From Lacrimispora indolis DSM 755 (GTDB lineage: Bacteria; Bacillota; Clostridia; Lachnospirales; Lachnospiraceae): 64,000 nucleotides of DNA. Under the pieces are notes generated by a model, which was not told the origin of the DNA, made no database searches, and worked only from the letters and a program-made list of their open reading frames with translations. The translations under genes and the position numbers were made by a program. Location of the stretch: NCBI RefSeq assembly GCF_000526995.1, contig NZ_AZUI01000001.1, forward strand, positions 2,666,001 to 2,730,000, written 5' to 3'. Position 1 is the stretch's first letter. Every line of letters starts with the position of its first letter. This document shows, in pieces, positions 34,005 through 42,724 of the stretch.

Positions 34005-35516
34005 ATGAAAAATAAATGGAAACACCTATGGGAGAACCTGCCCATTGCCCGAAAGCTGTTTTTGGAAATTGCAGTGACGGCGGTTACGCTTTTTGCCAGC
34101 AATTTATTTATTTACGCCCAGATCAACCAGATGGTGGAGCGTATGAATTCCGTATACATAAGCAACGTGAACTTAAATGAGCTGTCAGACGTTTTCACCG
34201 ATGTGCAGAATTACATGTACAAATATCTGCAGGTCAAGGATTCAGAGTCCCTGACCGATTATTACCGGGCAGAACAGGATTACAGGAAGCTGCTGGAAGG
34301 GCTTAATGTTGCCGTGACCGATAATCAGATCCAGATACTGGAGAAAAATATCCGCAACATGTCGGACAGCTATCTGGCCGTCACGGATGAGACCGTCCAG
34401 GCTAAGCGGGGGCAGAATGTGGAAAAATACAAAAGCTCTTATGAATCCGCCCTAAAGCTTTATCAGTTCATCAACCATGACATTTCGGTCTTAAACAGCC
34501 GTCAGTTTAAAAATAATTCCGCCAGCTACCAGACCCTCCAGGCTGCCCTGCAGTATTTAGAGGTCATAAGCTCCGTAATTTTAATGATTGTCATGGTCAT
34601 AAGCCTGACAGTTATGATGATGATGACAAAGGATATTGTTACCCCGCTCACCAACCTGGCTCATACGGCTAAGCTGGTGGGACAGGGAAACTTCCACGTA
34701 AAGGTGCCATCCTTGGGCACAGGAGATGAGCTGGGAATCGTGACCGGGACATTTAACCAAATGGTGGACAGTTTGGACGAGTATGTGAATAAAATTAAAG
34801 AGAGTGCAGAAAAGGAACAGGAGATGAAGGAGCGGGAGTTTTTGATGGAAAACCATTTAAAGGAGGCCCAGCTAAAATATCTCCAGTCCCAGATCAATCC
34901 TCATTTCCTCTTTAATTCCTTAAATGCGGGAGTCCAGCTTGCCATGATGGAGGATGCGGAAAAAACCTCCGTGTTTATGGAGAAAATGGCGGATTTCTTC
35001 CGCTATAATGTAAAAAAAGGTTCAAGGGATGCCACCATCCGTGAAGAGGTGGAGGCGGTAGAGAATTATGTTTATATCCTCAATGTGCGTTTTGCAGGAG
35101 ATATCCGGTATCATTCCCTGATCCATGAGGAAACCATGGACTTTCCCATTCCTAGCATGATTTTGCAGCCTCTGGTGGAAAATGCGGTGAACCACGGAAT
35201 CCGGAATATGGAAGGAAAGGGCGAGATCCATCTGACCGTAGAGGATCATGGAGAGGAAATAGAGATCTGCATCAGGGACAATGGGATCGGGATGGAAGAG
35301 GAAGAGCTTGACAGGATCCGTGGCGGAGTCCAGATCACGGAGGCGGCGGGTTCTACGGGGATCGGCATCCACAACGTGATCTCCCGGCTGGAGCTTTATT
35401 ATAATGATGACCATATTTTCCACATATTCAGTGATGGAAAAGATAAAGGAACCACTGTGATCCTAAGGATTCCAAAAAGAGGGGGAGAGGTACATGTTTC
35501 GTATACTGGTAGCTGA
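34005..35516 (+). CDS. YesM/LytS-type sensor histidine kinase
   Basis: The 503-residue protein has two membrane segments (about 16-36 and 187-208) flanking a helical outside domain of 150 residues, a HAMP segment, a coiled linker, the His_kinase block QINPHFLFNSLNAGVQ (near 300; His is the phosphoacceptor) and a HATPase domain with ENAVNHGI and DNGIGM. It should receive the signal from the binding protein upstream and phosphorylate the AraC-type regulator downstream, with which it overlaps by 23 bp. Confidence 0.94.
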   Translation: MKNKWKHLWENLPIARKLFLEIAVTAVTLFASNLFIYAQINQMVERMNSVYISNVNLNELSDVFTDVQNYMYKYLQVKDSESLTDYYRAEQDYRKLLEGLNVAVTDNQIQILEKNIRNMSDSYLAVTDETVQAKRGQNVEKYKSSYESALKLYQFINHDISVLNSRQFKNNSASYQTLQAALQYLEVISSVILMIVMVISLTVMMMMTKDIVTPLTNLAHTAKLVGQGNFHVKVPSLGTGDELGIVTGTFNQMVDSLDEYVNKIKESAEKEQEMKEREFLMENHLKEAQLKYLQSQINPHFLFNSLNAGVQLAMMEDAEKTSVFMEKMADFFRYNVKKGSRDATIREEVEAVENYVYILNVRFAGDIRYHSLIHEETMDFPIPSMILQPLVENAVNHGIRNMEGKGEIHLTVEDHGEEIEICIRDNGIGMEEEELDRIRGGVQITEAAGSTGIGIHNVISRLELYYNDDHIFHIFSDGKDKGTTVILRIPKRGGEVHVSYTGS

Positions 35517-37080
35517 TGACGAGGGAATCATGCTGGAGTCCATCAGCCATATCATAAAGTCTAATTTTGGCAGCGATTGTGAGATTGCCTGCGTTAAAAC
35601 AGGCAGGGCAGTCATTGAGCAGGCTGGTTCCTTCCGGCCGGATATTGCATTTGTGGACATCCAGATGCCGGGGTTAAACGGGATTCAGGCCATCAGGGAG
35701 GTGCGCAAATTCAATCCTTCCGTTGTATTCATCATTATAACAGCCTATGATAAATTTTCTTATGCCCAGGAGGCGGTGAACTTAGGTGTCATGGAGTTCA
35801 TCATGAAGCCGGTCAATAAAAAGAAGATCCTGGATGTGTGTGTAAAGGCCATGCACCAGGTGGAGGAGGCCAGACAGAAGCTTAGCGATGATTTAAGGAT
35901 CAGGGAAAAGCTTGAGATCGTGATCCCCATGATCGAAAGCGGGTTCATTTACAATGTGCTTCAGGAGGACTCGGAGCTTTCCAAAAGCGGATATATTGAA
36001 ATGCTGGACATAAAAAAGCCTTATGGATTCATGATCGTTCTGGAATTCGGGGACAGCATTGAAGGGGGAACCATGACCAACGCCATTGGGGTCAGCGTCC
36101 GGGTGAACAAGCTTTATTCCATGGTCAGGGAAATCGTAAAGGATTATTTTGACTGCGTCATAGGACCTGCTATGGGAAACCGGCTGGCACTGTTTCTTTC
36201 CTTTGAACAGGAAAAGATGCGGTATGAGGAACGGGTGGAAATCATTACAAGAACCCGGAACATGATCCATAAGCTGGAAAGCGCCACTGACATTAAGTGC
36301 AGGGGCGGAATCGGCTCCGTAAAGCCTCTGGAAGGAATCAGGGACTCCTATAAAGAGGCATTAAGATCCCTGCGGGAAAGCGACAGCCATGTGGTGCATA
36401 TCACGGATATTCCTGCAGTGTCTGATTATGACGGGGAATATCCCTTAGAGCTGGAAAACCAGTACCTTCAAAGAGGAATCAAGGCGGACCGGGAAGGGGC
36501 ATTGTCCTGCGCCGGCGAATTCTTTGACTGGATGCTGGCTCACGACGGAAATGTGCGGTCTAACATTGAAATCAAGATATTGGAGCTGGTCATGAGGCTT
36601 GAAAGGCGGGCCTTTGAGGCAGGCAATGTCCGCTATGGCTTCCGCTACCGGGAGAATTATTTAGAGGAGTTAAAGGAGGCTGCCGACGGAGAAGCTCTGA
36701 AACGGTGGTTTTTAGATAAGACCAGGGAGGTGTGTGATAATATCAGCACTTCCAGGGAAAGAGAATATGAAAATGTAGTTTCCAGGGTCAAGGGCTATAT
36801 TGATGAGAATTATGCCAAGGATATATCTCTTGACGATGTTTCCAGAATGGTTGACATAAGTCCTTATTATTTCAGTAAATTGTTTAAACAGGAGGTGGGA
36901 GAGAATTTCATAGAATATGTAACCAGAACCAGGATTAAAAATGCCAGGCGTCTTCTGGAGGATTCCAGATACAGCATCAAGGAGGTATGCATCATGTCCG
37001 GCTACAGTGATCCCAATTATTTCAGCCGGATATTTAAAAAGTATGAGGGAATGACGCCAAGCGAATACAGGGAGAGGTAA
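35494..37080 (+). CDS. YesN-type response regulator with AraC DNA-binding domain
   Basis: The 528-residue protein has a receiver domain (residues 1-120, acidic ADDEG and phosphoacceptor Asp near 55 in FVDIQMPGLNG, conserved Lys in MKPVNKKK), a long middle part of about 290 residues, and a C-terminal AraC-type double HTH (DDVSRMVDISPYYFSKLFKQ and VCIMSGYSDPNYFSRIFKK). These are standard partners of YesM kinases for carbohydrate uptake genes. The start overlaps the kinase gene. Likely targets are the neighbouring sugar transporter genes. Confidence 0.94.
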   Translation: MFRILVADDEGIMLESISHIIKSNFGSDCEIACVKTGRAVIEQAGSFRPDIAFVDIQMPGLNGIQAIREVRKFNPSVVFIIITAYDKFSYAQEAVNLGVMEFIMKPVNKKKILDVCVKAMHQVEEARQKLSDDLRIREKLEIVIPMIESGFIYNVLQEDSELSKSGYIEMLDIKKPYGFMIVLEFGDSIEGGTMTNAIGVSVRVNKLYSMVREIVKDYFDCVIGPAMGNRLALFLSFEQEKMRYEERVEIITRTRNMIHKLESATDIKCRGGIGSVKPLEGIRDSYKEALRSLRESDSHVVHITDIPAVSDYDGEYPLELENQYLQRGIKADREGALSCAGEFFDWMLAHDGNVRSNIEIKILELVMRLERRAFEAGNVRYGFRYRENYLEELKEAADGEALKRWFLDKTREVCDNISTSREREYENVVSRVKGYIDENYAKDISLDDVSRMVDISPYYFSKLFKQEVGENFIEYVTRTRIKNARRLLEDSRYSIKEVCIMSGYSDPNYFSRIFKKYEGMTPSEYRER

Positions 37081-37086
37081 AGTGTT

Positions 37087-38139
37087 ATGAAAATGGGTCG
37101 AGGGAGATTGTTACTGGTGGTGATGCTCTGCTGTGCTCTGACGGCAGGATGCACAAATGCTAAGGCAGAGACAGAGACCCAGGCTTTGACAAAGGCCGGG
37201 GAGAGCCCCCTGCAGATTGGGCTGAGCTTTGATTCCTTTGTGATCGAGCGGTGGATCAGGGACCGGGATGTTTTTGTATCCACGGCTAAGGAGCTGGGAG
37301 CAGAAGTCAATGTACAAAATGCCAACGGGGATGTGAACGAACAGATTGAGCAGATCAAATACTTCATAAAAAAGCAGATGGATGTGATTGTGGTGGTGGC
37401 AGGAGACTGTGAAGCATTGTCCGATGTGATGAAAAAGGCAAAGGATGCGGGAATCAAAACCATGAGCTATGACCGGCTGGTCAGGAATGCGGACTGCGAT
37501 ATGTACATATCCTTTGACAACCGGGAGGTGGGAACGCTGATGGCAGAAAGCCTGGTGGAAAACATCCCTGAGGGAGGCAGGATTTTCATGATCCAGGGGC
37601 CTGAAACGGATCATAATGTGGCAATGGTCCGGGAAGGCTTTGAATCGGTAATAAAGGGAAAAAACCTGGAGGTGGTCTATAAAAGCAACTGTGAAGGCTG
37701 GCTAGCGGAGCATGCCTTTGATTATGCCAAGGAAGCTTTGGAACAATACCCGGATGTAAAGGGGATCATGTGTGGAAACGACGATCTGGCTACCCAGGTT
37801 TTCCGGGCTTTGTCGGAAGACAGGCTGGCAGGAAGAGTCTGTCTTGTGGGCCAGGATGGGGATTTAATGGCCTGTCAGAGGATCGTGGAAGGGACCCAGA
37901 ATATGACAGCCTTTAAATCTGTGGAGGAAGAAGCCAGAATAGCCGCGGAATACGCGTTGAAGCTGGGAAAAGGGGAGCCGTTGGAAGGAATTAAGACTAC
38001 TATTAACGATGGAACCTACGATGTTCCAAGCCTGGAACTGAGGCCGGTGGCGGTCACCAGGGAGAATATGGATTCCGTCATCATTCAGGGAGGATTCCAT
38101 GGAAAAGAAGATGTGTACTTAAATGTAAAGCAGCAGTAG
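37087..38139 (+). CDS. XylF-like sugar-binding lipoprotein
   Basis: The 350-residue protein has a signal peptide with lipobox LTAGC (Cys22), so it should be a membrane-anchored lipoprotein. The body matches XylF/ChvE binding proteins: IGLSFDSFVIERWIRDRDVF, NANGDVNEQIEQIKYFI, MSYDRLVRNADCDMYISFDN and CGNDDLATQVFRAL. It starts 6 bp after the regulator gene, so it belongs to the sensor operon, not to a transporter operon. It may be a second sensor component or the original binding protein of the MmsA/B transporter now separated by the tryptophanase island. Confidence 0.9.
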   Translation: MKMGRGRLLLVVMLCCALTAGCTNAKAETETQALTKAGESPLQIGLSFDSFVIERWIRDRDVFVSTAKELGAEVNVQNANGDVNEQIEQIKYFIKKQMDVIVVVAGDCEALSDVMKKAKDAGIKTMSYDRLVRNADCDMYISFDNREVGTLMAESLVENIPEGGRIFMIQGPETDHNVAMVREGFESVIKGKNLEVVYKSNCEGWLAEHAFDYAKEALEQYPDVKGIMCGNDDLATQVFRALSEDRLAGRVCLVGQDGDLMACQRIVEGTQNMTAFKSVEEEARIAAEYALKLGKGEPLEGIKTTINDGTYDVPSLELRPVAVTRENMDSVIIQGGFHGKEDVYLNVKQQ

Positions 38140-38185
38140 CATGTTTTTGCAGCGAAAAAGTCCTGAGCAATCAGGGCTTTTTTAT
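38132..38185 (+). terminator. Terminator, first copy of a duplicated 54-bp sequence
   Basis: AGTCCTGA (38159-38166) pairs with TCAGGGCT (38171-38178), followed by six T. The whole 54 bp, which begins inside the last codons of the XylF-like gene, recurs at 42571-42624 with five differences. Confidence 0.88.
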
Positions 38186-38284
38186 ATTGTGAGATTAACT
38201 CTTTTTTATCAAATCGTAACCCGTCATGCGCTTTTTGGATATATATCATAATAAATTTGTTGTGATGCCACCTTTTTTAGTCAT

Positions 38285-38313
38285 TTTACAAATGATTTTT
38301 AATGTATTAAAAT
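38285..38313 (+). promoter_or_regulatory. tnaA promoter
   Basis: TTTACA (38285-38290), a 17-bp spacer and TAAAAT (38308-38313), 48 bp before the tnaA start. I did not see a TnaC-like leader with a conserved Trp, so control by the tna attenuation mechanism of enteric bacteria is unlikely. Confidence 0.65.
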
Positions 38314-38361
38314 AAAAACATATTAAAAATACACATAAAAAGCAAAAGGAGAGAAACAAAG

Positions 38362-39753
38362 ATGGCTGTAAAGTATATTCCAGAACCGTTCAGAATCAAA
38401 ATGGTAGAACGAATTAAAATGTTAAATCAAGAGGAACGTTTGGAAAAAATCAAGGAGGCTAAGTATAATTTGTTTAGTCTGAGGGGAGAAGATGTCTATA
38501 TTGATCTTTTAACCGACAGCGGAACCAATGCTATGAGTGACGGCCAATGGGCAGGAGTCATGAAAGGCGATGAAGCATATGCCGGTTCATCCAGCTACTA
38601 TAAATTAATTGATGCCGGTAAAGATATATTTGGTTATGATTTTATACAACCGGTTCACCAGGGCCGTGCCGGCGAAAAGGTGCTTTTTCCGATTTTCCTT
38701 TCCAAAGGTAAATTTGCTATTTCCAATATGTTCTTTGATACAACAAGAGCTCATGTAGAGCTGGCAGGGGCAAGAGCCATTGACTGCGTGGTGGAAGAAG
38801 CAAAAAATCCGTCTATAAGAGCTCCGTTTAAAGGCAACATGGATGTTGTGAAATTAGAAAAACTAATCAATGAACTGGGTGCTGAAAATGTTGGTCTTGT
38901 TGTAATGACCATTACCAACAATTCGGCAGGCGGTCAGCCCGTATCCATGGCAAACATGAGAGAGGTATCAGAAATTTGTAAAAAGTATGATATTCCTCTT
39001 AACATTGATGCCGCCAGATATGCTGAAAATGCTTTTTTCATAAAGCAGCGGGAAGAAGAATGCAAGAATATGTCCATAAAAGAAATTGTCAACAAAATCT
39101 TCAGCTATGGTGACATGTTTACAATGTCTGCCAAAAAGGATACAATTGTAAATATCGGCGGTCTGATCGGAATAAAGGATGGCAATTCTCCAATAATTTT
39201 AAAAGTAAAAGCCAACTGTATTTCATACGAAGGATTTTTTACTTATGGAGGACTTTCCGGACGGGATCTTGAAGCTCTGGCAATTGGTCTTTATGAGGGT
39301 ATTGACGAAAACTTCTTAAGATACCGCATTGGTCAGATGGAATACCTGGCAGGTAAATTAGACGAGGCAGGAATCGCTTACCAGTCACCGGTGGGCGGTC
39401 ATGGGGTCTTTGTGGATGCAGCAGCATTTTTCCCTCATATTCCATATAATGAATTCCCTGCGCAGGTGCTTGCAATAGAGCTTTACAAAGAGGCTGGAAT
39501 CCGTACCTGTGACATCGGTTCCTTTATGCTGGGTAACGACCCGGATACCGGTGAACAGCTTCATTCCGAGTTTGAATTCACACGCTTTGCGATTCCCCGC
39601 CGTGTTTATACACAGGCCCATATTGACATCATGGCTGATGCATTGATCGCAATCAAGGAAAGAGCATCTGAAATCAAACGCGGATACCGCATCACCTGGG
39701 AGCCGCCGATTTTACGCCACTTCCAGGCATCTTTGGAACCCATCGAATATTAA
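38362..39753 (+). CDS. tnaA: Tryptophanase (beta-eliminating lyase)
   Basis: Tryptophanase splits tryptophan to indole, pyruvate and ammonia using PLP. The 463-residue protein has [13 protein letters not shown] (near 48), FFDTT (near 124), [31 protein letters not shown] and the PLP lysine in MSAKKD (Lys259). The C-terminus contains LRHF with His453, the position where tryptophanases have His and tyrosine phenol-lyases have Phe. The IGSFMLG block also follows tryptophanase. These points favour tryptophan as substrate, but the pair of enzymes is close and tyrosine or other aromatic substrates are not excluded. An AAGGAGAG ribosome site precedes the start. Confidence 0.9.
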   Translation: MAVKYIPEPFRIKMVERIKMLNQEERLEKIKEAKYNLFSLRGEDVYIDLLTDSGTNAMSDGQWAGVMKGDEAYAGSSSYYKLIDAGKDIFGYDFIQPVHQGRAGEKVLFPIFLSKGKFAISNMFFDTTRAHVELAGARAIDCVVEEAKNPSIRAPFKGNMDVVKLEKLINELGAENVGLVVMTITNNSAGGQPVSMANMREVSEICKKYDIPLNIDAARYAENAFFIKQREEECKNMSIKEIVNKIFSYGDMFTMSAKKDTIVNIGGLIGIKDGNSPIILKVKANCISYEGFFTYGGLSGRDLEALAIGLYEGIDENFLRYRIGQMEYLAGKLDEAGIAYQSPVGGHGVFVDAAAFFPHIPYNEFPAQVLAIELYKEAGIRTCDIGSFMLGNDPDTGEQLHSEFEFTRFAIPRRVYTQAHIDIMADALIAIKERASEIKRGYRITWEPPILRHFQASLEPIEY

Positions 39754-39783
39754 GAATATATCCGACATTAGGGGGTATTTACT

Positions 39784-41286
39784 ATGCGAGATCAATGGAA
39801 CAGCAGAACAGGTTTTTTATTTGCAGCAATTGGGGCTGCAGTTGGATTAGGTAATTTATGGAGGTTTCCGTTTCAAGCTTATAAAAATGGTGGTGGAGCA
39901 TTTTTTCTTCCATACTTTGTAGCAATTATTACATGTGCCGTTCCATTAATGATCATGGAATACACCTATGGCCGGAGAATACGAGGCGGTTCAACAAAGG
40001 CATTTGCCAGACTAAAGAAGAAATTAGAGATTATTGGCTGGGTACAGGTTATGGTGCCCATCGTGGTCATGATGTTCTACAGCACCATCATATCCATATC
40101 CGTGGTCTTTATGATCTACTGTATCGGTCATGCCTTTGGTATCGTAAACTGGATGAGCAACCCGGGCCCGCTGTTAGGTGTTATTACCGGGCAGGCCCAG
40201 AATGCTTTCGACTTTGGAAGCGGAATCAGCCTTTATATGCTGGGCGCAGTGGTGGTAGTATGGTTTTGCAACTGGGCCATTGTCCGGAAGGGGATTTCCG
40301 GAGGAATTGAAAAGGCCTCAAAGATATTCACGCCTCTTCTTATGATTTTGATGATCATTTTTATGATTAACTCCATGAGGCTGGAGGGGTCATATATTGG
40401 ATTGAATGCATTGTTTACACCGGACTTTTCTAAAATTTTAAATCCCAGCATATGGGTTGCAGCATATGCACAGGTATTTTTCTCCACCACACTTGCAGTT
40501 GGTGTTATGATTGCTTACGGTTCTTATCTGGGAGAAAAACAGGATATCGTAAACAACTCTTTTATCACCGTACTGTCAAACAGCTCTTTTGATATTATTG
40601 CAGGAATCACCGTATTTTCAACCCTGGGTTTTTTGGTCAATAAACAAGGCGTTTCTTTCGACTCCTTCGGAACCGGGGCCGGAGTTGCTTTTATTGCATT
40701 TCCTATAGCAATTTCAACCATGTCATCTAATATTGTGGTTCAGGGTATTTTAGGATTTTTGTTTTTCTTTTGTTTATTTATTGCAGGAATCTCCTCCAGC
40801 ATTTCTATGCTTGAGGCATTCAATACTTCAGCCCTGGATAAATTTAAGATTTCGCGTAAAAAATTGACCAACATCATTTCCATCGCCGGTTTTATCGGAA
40901 GTGCCACCTTTGCCACATACTGCGGATTTAACTATATTCTGGATCTGGTGGATTCTTACGTGGCAAACTATGTGATCGCTACTCTTGGCCTGGTGGAAGT
41001 AGTTGCAGTCAGTTACATTTACGGTACAGAGAAACTCAGAGAAGATGCAAACGAATATTCTGACTTTAAGATCGGTAAATGGTGGGATTACTTATTAAAA
41101 TACTTTACCCCCATCTTATTGGGAATTACTGTTATTACAAATTTTGTATCCGGTATCATGAAGATGTTTGGTATGGATTCTGTAACACTGATATCAAATA
41201 TTGTGTTCGGCTGGGGAACGGTTGTACTTATGATCGGTGTTGCCATTGTATTCTTTAAACGTCCATGGCAAACTGATATTGAATGA
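39784..41286 (+). CDS. Sodium-dependent (NSS family) amino-acid transporter, probably for tryptophan
   Basis: The 500-residue protein has about twelve membrane segments and the NSS signature near the N-terminus (AIGAAVGLGNLWRFPFQAY). The unwound TM1 and Na sites match bacterial NSS transporters such as TnaT. It follows tnaA by 30 bp and is followed by a MetS-like small subunit, so the operon couples uptake and breakdown of an aromatic amino acid. Tryptophan is inferred from the neighbour. Confidence 0.92.
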   Translation: MRDQWNSRTGFLFAAIGAAVGLGNLWRFPFQAYKNGGGAFFLPYFVAIITCAVPLMIMEYTYGRRIRGGSTKAFARLKKKLEIIGWVQVMVPIVVMMFYSTIISISVVFMIYCIGHAFGIVNWMSNPGPLLGVITGQAQNAFDFGSGISLYMLGAVVVVWFCNWAIVRKGISGGIEKASKIFTPLLMILMIIFMINSMRLEGSYIGLNALFTPDFSKILNPSIWVAAYAQVFFSTTLAVGVMIAYGSYLGEKQDIVNNSFITVLSNSSFDIIAGITVFSTLGFLVNKQGVSFDSFGTGAGVAFIAFPIAISTMSSNIVVQGILGFLFFFCLFIAGISSSISMLEAFNTSALDKFKISRKKLTNIISIAGFIGSATFATYCGFNYILDLVDSYVANYVIATLGLVEVVAVSYIYGTEKLREDANEYSDFKIGKWWDYLLKYFTPILLGITVITNFVSGIMKMFGMDSVTLISNIVFGWGTVVLMIGVAIVFFKRPWQTDIE

Positions 41287-41324
41287 CTTTAAGATCTGAT
41301 TCCATCAACAAGGGGGAAATTACT

Positions 41325-41429
41325 ATGAATCCATTTGCATTGGCTATGATGCTTGTCGGTTGTTCTGTTGTATGGGGTGGACTGTTTCTATGCGTAGGCA
41401 TAGCCCTCACTAAAAAAACGGAAGAATAA
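41325..41429 (+). CDS. MetS-family NSS transporter small subunit (34 residues)
   Basis: The peptide MNPFALAMMLVGCSVVWG continues as a single hydrophobic segment (residues 4-28) with a short charged tail TKKTEE. Such small proteins follow NSS transporter genes (MetP/MetS type), and MetS is needed for transport in some actinobacteria. An AGGGGGAA ribosome site lies at the right distance. The gene is too short for automatic ORF cut-offs and may be missed in annotations. Confidence 0.85.
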   Translation: MNPFALAMMLVGCSVVWGGLFLCVGIALTKKTEE

Positions 41430-41446
41430 ATAAGGCAGTAAAATCA

Positions 41447-41494
41447 AAAGGGATATTGCAGAACTAACCTAAGTTAGTCAGGCAATATCCCTTT
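41447..41494. terminator. Bidirectional terminator between tna operon and LysR gene
   Basis: AAAGGGATATTGC (41447-41459) pairs with its complement at 41482-41494, with a small inner hairpin CTAAC/GTTAG. It lies between convergent genes with A-rich and T-rich flanks. Confidence 0.85.
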
Positions 41495-41509
41495 CTCTTT
41501 ATCCATTCA

Positions 41510-42397
41510 TTAATTGTCTTTTAAAGAAGCTAATTGAAGAAAGATTTTTATAAAAGGATTTTCATTGGATTTCTGGTACATGGCAACAAAATTACCGGGG
41601 TCAAAATCCTTTAAATTAATGGCCTTTACATTCGGTGTCAAATGCTTGATACAAATACTTGGCAAGAATGCCACACCCAGTCCTGATTCCACCATTAATA
41701 TCTGCGATTCCAGGCTGTTGGCATTCATGCTGTCTTTGATGTTAAAGCCGGCCGTCATTGTAAATTGTTTTAAGGTCTCCAGAGAGCAGGGGCCTGAATC
41801 CTCGCTTAAGGTAATTAATGTATATTCATTCAGTGAATCGGCTGATATGATATCAAACTGAGCAAGAGGATGCTTTTTATTTACAATGATATACATAGTA
41901 GAAGGAAAAACCGGCTTTACCACGGTCTCATCCTGTGAAACAAAAGCAGGACTGAAAGGAAGAGTAAAGACGATATCTAATTTTCCGGCTTGCAGGTATG
42001 TTATAAGATCGTTATAGTTGTACTTTGCAACCAAAACATCAATATCCGGATAAAGGGCCTTAAACTCAGAAACTACCTGTGCTATTAAAATATGTTCATA
42101 ATGGCCAAAGCCAATTTCTAATACTTTGGGATGCAGTTTAGCCGTCTTTTGTGTTTGAGAAATCATATCACTGTACAGTTCTATCACCTTTAAAGCTTTG
42201 CGATAAAAAACTTCTCCTGCAGGTGTAAGCAAAACAGTTCTGTTGTTGCGCTTAAGCAAGACGACTCCAACTTCTTCTTCTATGGCCGCAATCTGGCGGC
42301 TCATGGCTGTTTGCACCATGTGGTGTTCCTGGGCAGCCTTTGTAAAATTCTTATGTTTTACAACTGAAACAAAATAAGCCAATTTTCTGATTTCCAT
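41510..42397 (-). CDS. LysR-family transcriptional regulator
   Basis: The 295-residue protein has the N-terminal winged HTH (KLAYFVSVVKHKNFTKAAQEHHMVQTAMSRQIAAIEEEVG) and a C-terminal effector-binding domain of about 200 residues. It faces the tna operon tail to tail and lies on the same side of the duplicated terminators, so it is probably part of the same acquired unit and may respond to tryptophan or indole. No binding site was recognised at the tnaA promoter. Confidence 0.92.
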   Translation of the reverse strand: MEIRKLAYFVSVVKHKNFTKAAQEHHMVQTAMSRQIAAIEEEVGVVLLKRNNRTVLLTPAGEVFYRKALKVIELYSDMISQTQKTAKLHPKVLEIGFGHYEHILIAQVVSEFKALYPDIDVLVAKYNYNDLITYLQAGKLDIVFTLPFSPAFVSQDETVVKPVFPSTMYIIVNKKHPLAQFDIISADSLNEYTLITLSEDSGPCSLETLKQFTMTAGFNIKDSMNANSLESQILMVESGLGVAFLPSICIKHLTPNVKAINLKDFDPGNFVAMYQKSNENPFIKIFLQLASLKDN

Positions 42398-42570
42398 TTA
42401 ACCACCATATTTTTTCAATGAGAGATAACTTGCCAGGCTGAGATCAATTATAAATGAAACGATTACCAAGATTATTCTAACAAGATGCCTGAAAAATTGC
42501 AACCGGAAGTCTTGGAATCGTCTCTGCTGAAATCAAATGTTTTGGCAGCCTCATTCTCATCAACAATCAC
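42398..42570. other. Non-coding stretch upstream of the LysR gene
   Basis: This should hold the LysR promoter on the minus strand. A short plus-strand frame at 42485 has no similarity I recognise and runs through the terminator copy. Nothing else is visible. Confidence 0.45.
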
Positions 42571-42624
42571 AGCAGTAGCATTTTTTTGCTGCGAAAAAGT
42601 CCTGTGCATTCAGGGCCTTTTTTA
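42571..42624 (+). terminator. Terminator, second copy of the duplicated 54-bp sequence
   Basis: AGTCCTG and CAGGGCC flank a 6-nt loop and are followed by six T. It matches 38132-38185 at all but five positions, including the 14 bp before the stem that encode the XylF-like protein end in the first copy. Confidence 0.88.
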
Positions 42625-42724
42625 TTTGAATCAATACGTGCTAATTGTTCACAAACAAGTCCTGTTCTATCCGTGATAAGATGACTTTGTCAGTAAAACA
42701 AATATTGGAGGAGGAAGAGATACC

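Noticed and set aside
38190..38361. TnaC-like leader peptide upstream of tnaA
   Set aside because: No short ORF with a conserved Trp and a suitable ribosome site was visible between the promoter and tnaA.
42485..42676. Short plus-strand ORF before the ChvE-like gene
   Set aside because: It passes through the second terminator copy and has no family similarity; it is best explained as chance.
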